Shown here piece by piece: positions 6,803 through 15,494 of a stretch of 16,364 nt of DNA. Both the position numbers and the translations under genes were made by a program. Where the stretch lies: assembly GCA_035271585.1 (NCBI GenBank), contig DATERL010000121.1, forward strand, positions 1-16,364, read 5' to 3'. The notes beneath the pieces are model-generated. The model saw only the letters and a program-made list of their open reading frames with translations. It had not been told where the DNA came from and did no database searches. The stretch's first letter is position 1; the number at the start of each line of letters is the position of its first letter. Origin of the DNA: Roseimarinus sp035271585. GTDB taxonomy: Bacteria; Bacteroidota; Bacteroidia; Bacteroidales; Prolixibacteraceae.

Positions 6803-9800
6803 AAAAAAACTTACTAATTACATTTTGCATACTGCTCTTAACCGGAATAAGTTGGGGGCAAATAGCTGCTTTCGAGTTCCCTTCTACAAATTCTTTAGTT
6901 TGTAGTTCTAATGACGTCAACATTATAGTTACAGACATGACCTTATCTTCAGGTACAATCTCAACAGATGTTGTCACAGGTACTTACTTCCCTAATGAAC
7001 CATATATTGGGAGTACAGGTGGATGGACAGCTACAAATCAAAATGAAGCGAAATGTTTTACTTTTACAATTTCCGCAAATTCAGGATATGTTTTTACAAT
7101 TACAAACATTTCTTTTAATGCATATGCTACCCCTGCTGGTCCATCTGCTTTTAGCTCAGAAATTGACGGAACAAGCCTTGCTACCATAGATGCACCTGAT
7201 GCCTCTTTAGTAAATTATTCTCAATCGGTATATAAAACAGGACTAAGCGCTGCTATTATTAAAATTCAAGGTTGGTCCAATGGCTCCCGGACTACAACTG
7301 GAGTTGGTGATTTTAGATTAGATGATTTAATCATATTAGGATCAGTTTCATTAAATGAAAGTGCTTCACTTTCTTTATCTTCATCTTTAGCTTTAGCTTT
7401 ATCTGAATCGAACCTTAGCACAAGCCCCATTACCCTAACACTAGCCAACGAAACTTTTACAGCCTCGCTGCAAGAAAACCATTTCAACTTAAATAATACA
7501 CCAACAGGCACAAGCATCAATTCGGTGAACCGTATAAACGATACCGAAGCCACCATCAATTTAAATTTTGATGGCACCGATTTTGACACCGACATCACCA
7601 ATTTTAGCATTACAGCCTCCGCCGATGCCTTGAGCGGCACCGAGCCGCTTACCAGTAACGATTTGACCATAACCGCCAACACGGCGCCCTTAGCTACAAC
7701 GAATATAGCAAGCAAAACCATCAACGGCACTGCAACACTGAATGGCACCATATCGTCGAAAGGTTACGAAACCGCGGTAGCATTTGAATACAGCACCAAT
7801 CCGACACTATCAAGCGATGTAACAAGCATAACAGCATTGGAAAGTCCCCTTGCAGCCGATGCCAATGCGGCTACCGTATCGTATGCACTCACCGGATTAA
7901 CAAATGGCGTAGCATATTATTACCGGGTAATAGCCACCAATATCGAAGGAACAACCCAAGGGGAAATCAATCAGTTCACTACTATTGCTCCTCCTACCCT
8001 ATTAATTACTGAAGTTGCTGCTCCAACGGTAATTGCTAATGCCAAATTTGTTGAAATATATAATTTTGGAACTATTGCCATTGATTTGAGTACAACAATC
8101 ATATTCCTTGCTCGTCAAGCCAACGGAGGGACTGTTGCAAACATCGGTCTTACTGGAACAATTAATGCAGGCGATACTTATGTAATTGCCAACAATGTAT
8201 CCGACTTTTTCAATACTTATGGTTTTGATGCCAATATTTACAGTGGAAACCTTTCGGGAAACGGCGATGATGGGTACTTTCTTTATGCAAACGATGGTCA
8301 TCCAAACGGTATTGTTTTCGATGCCTATGGAGTATTAAATGAGGACGGCACAGGAAAATCATGGGAATATACCGACTCAAAAGCCGTTCGAAGAACAACG
8401 GTCACTGCTCCCAACCCAATTTGGACTGCCGGGGAATGGGACATTACAAATGCCGACCCTAGGCGTGTAAGTCCGGGTTTATATCCCGCAAGCGTTTGGA
8501 ACGGCTCAACAAATAATAGCTGGAACGAACAAAGTAACTGGGACGGCGAAACACCCTCTTCAAATTCGGATATGATAATTTGGGGCGGTGCTACTAATTT
8601 CCCCGAACTTACCGCAGCCACAACGGTGAGAAACTTCGTTTTTACCCACAACGCCCAACTAAACGAGCAGGAAAACTTAACCGTTACTGAAAATACAACA
8701 GTACTTCACCAAATTGATTTTAGTACCAGCCATGCAAGCCTCGATAAGTGGCAATACTACACCCAGCCTTTTACCGGACTAACTGCAGGTGATATGCTCA
8801 GCAGCAACGAAAGAGTCGATCTTTACATGTTAAAATACAACAACTCTCTAGCTCCAAGTATCGTAAATCAGAATGATGCATGGGAATGGATTGAAAGTGC
8901 AGGTGATTTGGTTTCACCCGGCAGAGGTTTCGCCGTGACGGCAATTAACGACACTGAAGAAACAGGTGATGAAATCAAGACAAGCTATTACAACATGGCT
9001 TTATCAGGGAATTTAATCGATGCCACTCAAAACGTTTCAGTTCCGCTAAGCTATTTGACCGAACCTGCCGACAATAACTACAACTTTGTTGGCAACCCAT
9101 TTCTGGCACCTATTGAATGGACAAGCAGCAGTTTTACGGGCAACATACAAGGAAATACAGCCTATGTGTACGACCGCACAAAAATTTTGACCGAAGGAGG
9201 CGACAAATACATCTCCATTCAGGACGGAATTGCTACTCCGTCAAGTTATGGAGCCTACATCCCAGCCATGCAAGGTTTTTTTGTTGCAGCATCAGCATCG
9301 GGCAATCTTGAAATTAATTCTACAGCCAGGGTAAATACAATTAAGAACTTTTACAAATCGGAGCAAACAAAACCCATTTTACGCCTTCAGGTATGGGACG
9401 AAACAATGATGGACGAAACGGTGATTGTATATAACGAAATGGCTGAAAGCAAATACGACCATTACGATGCCGACAAAATGTTCACAAATGGGCTTGCTCC
9501 ACAAATATATTCAATACTCGAAAGCGGTCAAAAACTGGTATTCAACAATACGAATACTTTAAGTCACGATATCGTTTTTCAGATTAAAGCCCCTGCACAG
9601 GGAACTTATCAAATAAACTTAAGCGAAATTGGTGGCTTGTTTAACGATTATCAAATTACACTGACCGACTATGCCCGCCAAAAAACAATTGTGCTTTCCG
9701 ATTCCGATTATCAGTTGGAAGAATTGGGAGGAAACAAAACGTACAACTTCTCACTGTCTTTTCAAGATCGAACAGCCATTGAAGAATATAGCATCAACAA

Positions 9801-10017
9801 TATTTTAGTGTATCCAAATGAAGAACAAATTATAATAAAATCGGATTTCGACCATACGGGTACACTTACTATTTATAATCTCTCAGGTAAAAAAATTGTG
9901 AGCAAGACGGTAAGCGGTGTTTATTCGGAAATTGATTTTAACAATAACCGAGGTTTATTCATTGTAACAGTTCAATGTAAAAACATTACAACGCACCATA
10001 AATTAATTATGAATTAG
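6799..10017 (+). CDS. Large multidomain exported protein with T9SS type A sorting domain
   Basis: This 1072-residue protein is predicted to cross the inner membrane by a signal peptide (1-20, ending WGQ) and the outer membrane by T9SS. Approximate layout: 21-182 a beta-rich N-terminal domain ending GVGDFRLDDLIILG, like jelly-roll anchor domains; 183-205 a Ser/Leu/Ala-rich low-complexity joint; 206-295 an Ig-like module with DFDTDITNFSI; 296-396 an FnIII-like module (ALTGLTNGVAYYYRVIATN); 400-560 a lamin-tail-like domain (LLITEVAAP, KFVEIYN); 566-635 the WNGSTNNSWNEQSNWD module common in Bacteroidota surface proteins; 640-990 a large beta-rich region with YNFVGNPFLAPIEW; 998-1072 the T9SS type A domain (NILVYPN, LTIYNLSGKKI, GLFIVTV). 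No catalytic domain is visible. An adhesin or matrix role is likely but unproven. G+C rises sharply near 7400, between the first and second modules. Confidence 0.88.
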   Translation: MKKNLLITFCILLLTGISWGQIAAFEFPSTNSLVCSSNDVNIIVTDMTLSSGTISTDVVTGTYFPNEPYIGSTGGWTATNQNEAKCFTFTISANSGYVFTITNISFNAYATPAGPSAFSSEIDGTSLATIDAPDASLVNYSQSVYKTGLSAAIIKIQGWSNGSRTTTGVGDFRLDDLIILGSVSLNESASLSLSSSLALALSESNLSTSPITLTLANETFTASLQENHFNLNNTPTGTSINSVNRINDTEATINLNFDGTDFDTDITNFSITASADALSGTEPLTSNDLTITANTAPLATTNIASKTINGTATLNGTISSKGYETAVAFEYSTNPTLSSDVTSITALESPLAADANAATVSYALTGLTNGVAYYYRVIATNIEGTTQGEINQFTTIAPPTLLITEVAAPTVIANAKFVEIYNFGTIAIDLSTTIIFLARQANGGTVANIGLTGTINAGDTYVIANNVSDFFNTYGFDANIYSGNLSGNGDDGYFLYANDGHPNGIVFDAYGVLNEDGTGKSWEYTDSKAVRRTTVTAPNPIWTAGEWDITNADPRRVSPGLYPASVWNGSTNNSWNEQSNWDGETPSSNSDMIIWGGATNFPELTAATTVRNFVFTHNAQLNEQENLTVTENTTVLHQIDFSTSHASLDKWQYYTQPFTGLTAGDMLSSNERVDLYMLKYNNSLAPSIVNQNDAWEWIESAGDLVSPGRGFAVTAINDTEETGDEIKTSYYNMALSGNLIDATQNVSVPLSYLTEPADNNYNFVGNPFLAPIEWTSSSFTGNIQGNTAYVYDRTKILTEGGDKYISIQDGIATPSSYGAYIPAMQGFFVAASASGNLEINSTARVNTIKNFYKSEQTKPILRLQVWDETMMDETVIVYNEMAESKYDHYDADKMFTNGLAPQIYSILESGQKLVFNNTNTLSHDIVFQIKAPAQGTYQINLSEIGGLFNDYQITLTDYARQKTIVLSDSDYQLEELGGNKTYNFSLSFQDRTAIEEYSINNILVYPNEEQIIIKSDFDHTGTLTIYNLSGKKIVSKTVSGVYSEIDFNNNRGLFIVTVQCKNITTHHKLIMN

Positions 10018-10039
10018 TAATTCGATAAAATATAAAGAC

Positions 10040-10219
10040 ATGAAAGCTAGAATTACCACAACAATAATTACTATTTTTATGATTGTTACAAACTTAATAG
10101 CCCAACCATTGCCACCATCAACACCTCATGGGAATTCAGTTCCTTTGGGTTCGTTTGGGATTTTATTGTTGGCAGCAGGCATCGTTTTGTTATTCAATAA
10201 AAGGAAGAAACATAAATAA
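10040..10219 (+). CDS. Tiny exported protein with C-terminal anchor-type signal (PID-CTERM-like)
   Basis: This 59-residue protein has a signal peptide (about 1-22, ending IAQ), a short Pro-rich mature stretch (PLPPSTPHGNS, 23-33), the motif VPLGS (34-38), one hydrophobic segment (FGILLLAAGIVLLF, 39-52) and a basic tail (NKRKKHK). That is the build of the very small Bacteroidota proteins with a PID-CTERM-like sorting signal: Pro-rich spacer, short motif, glycine-containing helix, positive tail. Almost nothing but export and anchoring signals remains, so its job is unknown. A plain small membrane peptide is the alternative. It sits 22 bases after the large T9SS gene and 17 before the next gene, almost certainly in one operon. 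The preceding AT-rich leader ATATAAAGAC is typical of the phylum. Confidence 0.72.
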   Translation: MKARITTTIITIFMIVTNLIAQPLPPSTPHGNSVPLGSFGILLLAAGIVLLFNKRKKHK

Positions 10220-10236
10220 ATTAAATAATTTTTGAG

Positions 10237-12249
10237 ATGAAAAAAATACTTTTTGTTTTAACTCTTATTGGTCTACTTGCAATACAATCTACTTATGGCC
10301 AAATAATTAGCCAATATACAAAAACCAACACTGGAACAAAACCCAAAGGAATTGAAATTTGGAATAATACGTCAGCTACCCTTGATTTTTCAAGCAACAA
10401 TTTAAAAATAGAACAAGGCACAAACGGTGCATCTCCAGTCCTTTTACACACTATTTCATCGGGAACACTGGGGGTTGGCGAAGTATTGATCATCGGCACC
10501 AGTGATATGGAGGCCATAGCATTGACGAATGGCGTTATCTTTTCGTTGCGTAATTTCACCTACAATGGCGATGATGCCCTTGTTGTAAAATATGGCGATA
10601 CAACAACAGACATATTTGGAGAACCCGGTTCAGATCCGGGTACTGCGTGGACTGGCAATGGCGTTTCTACCAACAACCAAAACATTCAGCTAAAAAATGG
10701 TATAAGCACTGGAACAACTACTGGATGGAGCGATCCTAGTATTCGGTTTGAATATGTTGGTCCAGGAAACGACTTGACCGGTTTTGGAATTGCTCCGAGC
10801 ACAACACCAATTCCCACCATCGACGTTTCAGCAACAGCACTTAGTGGCTTCACTTACGAAGTTGGCAATGGTCCAAGTGCACATCAAACATTTACGGTTA
10901 GCGGAGAGAACCTCACCAACCACATTACCATAACACCGCCTTCGCAGTACGAAATATCGCTCGACGGGAGTGATTATTTTTTAACGTATGGATTCATAAC
11001 CATAGTGATCGATGAAGGCGCAGTACCAGCAACAACCATTTATGTTCGTTTGAAAGAAGGGCTAACAGTTGGTGCTTACAATCAAGACATTAGCATTTCA
11101 TCAATTTTTGGCCCCTCTCACACTTTAAGTTGCAATAGTATGGTTACGGCCCCACCCAATTTATTAATTCCTTTTACCGAAAACTTCACTGCAAGCCTTG
11201 GCTCATTCACACCCTATTCCGAAACAGGAGCACAAACATGGGTTTGGGAAACGAATAGTGAAGAAACCTATGCCTATATTAATGGTTTCTCGGGCAGCAG
11301 TAACACTAACATTGACTGGCTCGTTAGTTCAACCTTCGACTTTACAGGCTTAGACGACCTCGAACTTACTTTTACCGAAGCAATAAACTCGCTGACCAAC
11401 TATAGCGATTTACAATTGTTCGCTTCGACCAATTACAATGGTAATGCAGCGACTTCAACATGGGATGAGCTTTCGATTACAAACCGACCAAGCGGTAATT
11501 CTTGGGTTTTTTCGACTGTGGGCGCCATCGATTTAAGTGCATACAACAATGTACCCGAAGTAACTTTCGCTTATAAATACACCAGTACCACATCAACCTC
11601 ATCGGAATGGGGGATTTCGCAATTTACAATAAGCCAAGGTGGAATAATTCCCCCTCCGGGATTTCCTAATGCTTGGATCAACGAATTACATTACGATAAC
11701 GTAGGTCCAGATACGAATGAAATGGTCGAAGTTGTAATAGAAAATGCTTCAACTTATGTACTTTCCGATTTCAAAATATCACTGTATAATGGTGGAAACG
11801 GAGCAACTTACAACACCAAAACCCTCGACCAATTTACGGCTGGTAATGTTATCGGTAATTATTCAATCTTTTATTTTATTTATCCTAACAACAGTATTCA
11901 AAATGGCGCCCCCGACGGGCTTTCGTTAGATTACAAGGATGATGTAATTCAGTTTTTAAGCTACGAGGGAACATTTGCGGCAACCAATGGCCCTGCTATT
12001 GGACTAACATCGATGGATATAGTAGCCAAAGAAACCGGAACAACACCAGTTGGTAATTCGCTTCAATTGGTGGGCATTGGCCTAGAGTATAGCCACTTTA
12101 ATTGGATTGACCCACCCGCAAGTCCAGGCAGCATTAATAACCACCAGTTTTTTGGAACACCACCGCCCCCAGTACCCGTTGACTGGCGATACATAATTGT
12201 ACTGTTTGCACTTATTGCTCTTGTAGTTGTTTACCGTAAAATACGGTAA
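10237..12249 (+). CDS. Exported lamin-tail/jelly-roll protein with non-T9SS C-terminal membrane anchor
   Basis: This 670-residue protein has a signal peptide (1-22, ending YGQ). Approximate domains: 23-188 a lamin-tail-like domain (GIEIWNNTSATLDFSSNNLKI, VGEVLIIGTSDM); 189-304 a beta-sandwich with HQTFTVSGENLTNHITITPP; 305-468 a choice-of-anchor/cleaved-adhesin-like jelly-roll (ENFTASLGSF, NIDWLVSSTFDF); 478-640 a second lamin-tail-like domain (AWINELHYDNVGPDTNEMVEV) of the type found at the N terminus of extracellular nucleases such as ExeM. The C terminus is not a T9SS domain: it is PPPPVPVDW (642-650), a 17-residue hydrophobic helix and the tail YRKIR. This resembles exosortase-type or similar anchor signals. 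Residues 189-468 are paralogous to the next large gene. No catalytic residues are evident. Confidence 0.85.
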   Translation: MKKILFVLTLIGLLAIQSTYGQIISQYTKTNTGTKPKGIEIWNNTSATLDFSSNNLKIEQGTNGASPVLLHTISSGTLGVGEVLIIGTSDMEAIALTNGVIFSLRNFTYNGDDALVVKYGDTTTDIFGEPGSDPGTAWTGNGVSTNNQNIQLKNGISTGTTTGWSDPSIRFEYVGPGNDLTGFGIAPSTTPIPTIDVSATALSGFTYEVGNGPSAHQTFTVSGENLTNHITITPPSQYEISLDGSDYFLTYGFITIVIDEGAVPATTIYVRLKEGLTVGAYNQDISISSIFGPSHTLSCNSMVTAPPNLLIPFTENFTASLGSFTPYSETGAQTWVWETNSEETYAYINGFSGSSNTNIDWLVSSTFDFTGLDDLELTFTEAINSLTNYSDLQLFASTNYNGNAATSTWDELSITNRPSGNSWVFSTVGAIDLSAYNNVPEVTFAYKYTSTTSTSSEWGISQFTISQGGIIPPPGFPNAWINELHYDNVGPDTNEMVEVVIENASTYVLSDFKISLYNGGNGATYNTKTLDQFTAGNVIGNYSIFYFIYPNNSIQNGAPDGLSLDYKDDVIQFLSYEGTFAATNGPAIGLTSMDIVAKETGTTPVGNSLQLVGIGLEYSHFNWIDPPASPGSINNHQFFGTPPPPVPVDWRYIIVLFALIALVVVYRKIR

Positions 12250-12277
12250 TATTACATATACAATCTAACTACACAGC

Positions 12278-12309
12278 AAAGCCGAGATAAACCAATTTCT
12301 TCCGGCTTT
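12278..12309 (+). terminator. Possible weak terminator or attenuator hairpin
   Basis: AAAGCCG (12278-12284) pairs with CGGCTTT (12303-12309) around an 18-base, partly self-complementary loop. Only four T residues follow before AAATC, so termination may be partial. It lies between the PVDW-tailed gene and the next large T9SS gene, so the latter may be partly co-transcribed. Confidence 0.4.
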
Positions 12310-12330
12310 TAAATCTTTAAATTGCAAATT

Positions 12331-15300
12331 ATGAAAAAGTATCTACTACCCTTATTATTATGTATTTGCATGTTTCCAATTAATAGCCAGGGACAGACAA
12401 GCATCAACTTCGACTCGGAAGAAAACTGGACACAAGACGAAACAGTTTCATCATTTAAATCCTATGGAAATCATTCCTATTCAGGAGCAGGAATAATTAT
12501 CAAGGGAACCAGTATTTTTCGAAACACCACTTCTGCACAAGATGGATTTGATGGTGCTTTGGGTGCTTATTCAATTAGAATAAAGAATGTGGCCGATGCA
12601 AAAATTGAAATGACCATTGCTAATGGTGGCGTTTCGGATTTTTCGGTGGATGTAAGACGCTGGGATGGTGCGCCCACACCCAATTACACAGTGCTTTATT
12701 CGGTAAACGGCGGCACATCATGGAACAGCCTTCCCAATATCGACGGCAGTTTGCTAACAAGCAGCGATTGGTTTACCTACAGCGCTACGATAAATAGTGG
12801 AAACGAGAACATCAAAATTGCAATTACCAACACAGGAACTACCGAGCGGATAATGGTTGACAATTTCGCGTGGTCACCCTTTTCATCAACACCTTTGCCA
12901 ACTATTACTGCATCAGTAAATGCTTTATCGGGCTTTAGTTATCAAATTGAGAACGGCCCAAGTGAACAACAAACATTTACAGTTAGCGGTGTAAGCCTAT
13001 CCAACGATATGGTGATAACTCCACCCGCCAACTTTGAAATTTCGACCAATGGCACCAGCTATGGAACAGCCCCAATAAATATTTTTCAAAACAGTGGAAC
13101 CATTGCAGCAACAACTATTTATATCAGGCTGGCTGCAAATTTAGAAGTTGATAATTACAATGGGAGTATCGAAATCAGTTCCATAGGAGCAGTTAAGCGA
13201 ACCATTTCACTTAAAGGCGCAGTTACCAGCCCACCCGACTATTCAATTCCATATAGCGAGAATTTCACATCGGGTATGGGCGATTTTACCTCGTTTTCGG
13301 AAACCGGCGCACAAAAATGGTATTGGGCATCGTTCGACGATGGGTGCATGGTGATGTCGGGTTTTGAAGTGGAAAGTATTGCCAATATTGATTGGCTAAT
13401 CAGTCCCGCTTTCGATTTTTCAAATTTAATTAATCTCGAACTTACGTTTAACGAAGCAATCAATTACCTTACCGCATATAGCGATGTCCAGATATTAATT
13501 TCGACCAATTACACCAATAATGTAAAAACAGCTACTTGGACTGAATTAGCTATAAACGGACGATCAAGTGGTGACAACTGGGAATTTGGAACTGTTGACC
13601 CAGTTAACCTAAACGAATACAACGGCGAGACAAACGTTACCATAGCATTTAAATACACCAGCACCAAAACAGCTTCAACTTCGTGGGAAATTGGATCTTT
13701 CACTATCACAGGCAACGCATCTATTTCTCTAGAACCAAGCAATCATGTTAGCAATTTTGCTCATGTAGCCGCTAATATCACCGAAACATCGATAGAATTA
13801 ACATGGGAAGAAAACGATGGAAATTTTGTTGCCAGCGGATACCTAATCGTTGCATCGACCAATGAAGTTGTTGCCCCGGTAAACGGCATTGAGCCCAAAA
13901 ACGACACCGACCTGAGCAATGGTTCGGGCATTATTAAAGTAGCCCATGGCACCACTGCTTATTTGTTCGATCATTGTGCCGCCGCTTCAACCTACAATTT
14001 TTCAATATATCCGTACAATGGAGTTGGCGAACAAATTGTTTACAAAACAGCCAACGCCCCAGCAACCCAAGCGACAACACTTACAACCCTCGCTACTCCA
14101 GTAATAGTGCCCGAGGCAGGAACTTATTTCGATTCGGTTCAGGTTTCGATAAGCTACGAAAACGAAGGTGCAGCCATTTACTACACAACCAATGGTCAAG
14201 AAGCAGCTATTGAATCGATATTATACGAAGGCCCATTTACATTGTACGAAACGACATTGGTATCGGCAATTGCAACTACAGATGGTACTTACAGCAAAAT
14301 GTCAACTGCTCATTTCAAAATTGAAGCTTTGCCCATTGTGGTTGCTACCCCGGTAATATTACCAATCGATGCGGTATCGAAACTAACAATTGAGGTTAGT
14401 ATTGAATGTGAAACCGCAAATGCTCAAATTTATTTCACCATTGATGGTACTCAACCCAACGAAAGCTCAACACTTTATACCGAAAGTTTTTCTATTGAAG
14501 AAACAACAACAATTAAAGCGATTGCTTTTGTCGAAGGCGCAGCAAGTGAAACAGCAACAAAAACTTATACCATTGAAACTGAAGTGATCCCCATTGAAGT
14601 GACTACCATTGCGAAATTAAGAAATGGTTCAGAAAATGCTGTATTTCAATATAATGGCATAGCAACTATTACTTTTGCATCAGATTATCGAGGACAAAAA
14701 TTTATTCAGGACGAGAGCGGTGCAATACTGATTGACGATCCTGACGGGTTTATTAGCACATCGTTCAAAAAGGGCGATGGCATAACAAAATTGACAGGTA
14801 AATTGTATAATTACTTCGGTTTTTTAGAGTTTATACCAACAAGCGATGCCACTAAAACCAAAGCTTTGATAAAAATTGAACCTCAAATTATTACATTTAA
14901 CGAATTCAAAACTAATTTTGAGCAATACGAGTCGGAACTCATTAAACTTGAAAACATTACGTTTAATGAAAGTGGAATGTTTTCAAATGGCATTAATTAC
15001 ACCATCTCTAACGGTTCGGAAACAACAGTTCTACGTTCCCATTTTTTCGGTGCCGACTATATTGGAACAGCCATTCCCAGCATGAATGTAAATGCAACTG
15101 GCTTTGCTATTTGGCATTTCGACGAAGCTAAAATTGCTCCACGCGACAACAATGACATTGAAGCACTTACAGGGTTTAATTCATTTGAATCAGTTGCCCG
15201 TATCTTTAGCAATGCTTCTTTTATATACATTGAAAATGCGATGCAAACAGGTCATTCAATTTCAATATACCAAAGCGATGGACGAAAAATTAAGGAGTTC

Positions 15301-15414
15301 AACCCAACATCAAACTACGAACAAATTGAATTAAAAAAAACCGGAATTTACATGGTCGTTATTACTAAAAACAACCGACCGTTTAAAAGTGAAAAAGTGA
15401 CAATTGTCTTTTAA
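12331..15414 (+). CDS. Large exported protein with nuclease-type accessory domains and T9SS sorting domain
   Basis: This protein has 1027 residues from the ATG at 12331; an in-frame TTG at 12322 would only add three residues ahead of a good signal peptide (1-22, ending GQ). Approximate domains: 23-184 an N-terminal jelly-roll (VLYSVNGGTSWNSLPN, MVDNFAW); 185-300 a TFTVSG...ITPP beta-sandwich; 301-462 an adhesin-like jelly-roll (NIDWLISPAFDF); 470-586 an FnIII-like domain (ASGYLIVASTNE, TYNFSIYPYNGVGE) common in Bacteroidota nucleases; 588-663 and 672-747 two chitobiase C-terminal-like repeats (IYYTTNG, IYFTIDGTQPNESS); 754-945 an OB-fold/DUF5689-like region (FIQDESGAILIDD); 952-1027 a T9SS type A domain (SIYQSDGRKI, TGIYMVVITKN). 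The expected endonuclease/phosphatase catalytic domain is absent. A role in surface binding is inferred. Confidence 0.88.
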   Translation: MKKYLLPLLLCICMFPINSQGQTSINFDSEENWTQDETVSSFKSYGNHSYSGAGIIIKGTSIFRNTTSAQDGFDGALGAYSIRIKNVADAKIEMTIANGGVSDFSVDVRRWDGAPTPNYTVLYSVNGGTSWNSLPNIDGSLLTSSDWFTYSATINSGNENIKIAITNTGTTERIMVDNFAWSPFSSTPLPTITASVNALSGFSYQIENGPSEQQTFTVSGVSLSNDMVITPPANFEISTNGTSYGTAPINIFQNSGTIAATTIYIRLAANLEVDNYNGSIEISSIGAVKRTISLKGAVTSPPDYSIPYSENFTSGMGDFTSFSETGAQKWYWASFDDGCMVMSGFEVESIANIDWLISPAFDFSNLINLELTFNEAINYLTAYSDVQILISTNYTNNVKTATWTELAINGRSSGDNWEFGTVDPVNLNEYNGETNVTIAFKYTSTKTASTSWEIGSFTITGNASISLEPSNHVSNFAHVAANITETSIELTWEENDGNFVASGYLIVASTNEVVAPVNGIEPKNDTDLSNGSGIIKVAHGTTAYLFDHCAAASTYNFSIYPYNGVGEQIVYKTANAPATQATTLTTLATPVIVPEAGTYFDSVQVSISYENEGAAIYYTTNGQEAAIESILYEGPFTLYETTLVSAIATTDGTYSKMSTAHFKIEALPIVVATPVILPIDAVSKLTIEVSIECETANAQIYFTIDGTQPNESSTLYTESFSIEETTTIKAIAFVEGAASETATKTYTIETEVIPIEVTTIAKLRNGSENAVFQYNGIATITFASDYRGQKFIQDESGAILIDDPDGFISTSFKKGDGITKLTGKLYNYFGFLEFIPTSDATKTKALIKIEPQIITFNEFKTNFEQYESELIKLENITFNESGMFSNGINYTISNGSETTVLRSHFFGADYIGTAIPSMNVNATGFAIWHFDEAKIAPRDNNDIEALTGFNSFESVARIFSNASFIYIENAMQTGHSISIYQSDGRKIKEFNPTSNYEQIELKKTGIYMVVITKNNRPFKSEKVTIVF

Positions 15415-15431
15415 ACCAACTCATAAAAATA

Positions 15432-15464
15432 AAAAAACCACCGTGTTTTACACGGTGGTTTTTT
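15432..15464. terminator. Bidirectional terminator between convergent genes
   Basis: AAAAAACCACCGTG (15432-15445) is perfectly complementary to CACGGTGGTTTTTT (15451-15464) around a 5-base loop. Both strands therefore carry a GC-rich stem core followed by a T run. It lies 17 bases after the stop of the plus-strand gene and 30 bases past the stop of the minus-strand gene at 15495, so it can serve both. Confidence 0.92.
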
Positions 15465-15494
15465 GTTCTTATTTTGTTTTTATGTTGAAAGCTT

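Noticed and set aside
7266..7751. 161-codon minus-strand open frame rich in Val, Ser and Leu
   Set aside because: It lies wholly inside the 6799-10017 gene, antisense to its low-complexity and Ig-like region, and has no start context or recognisable domain.
8002..8651. Overlapping minus-strand open frames under the lamin-tail region
   Set aside because: They are antisense to a well-supported domain and lack coherent protein features.
12322..12330. TTG start three codons before the ATG of the last large T9SS gene
   Set aside because: The ATG at 12331 directly begins a standard MKKYLL signal peptide, so the TTG is unnecessary.
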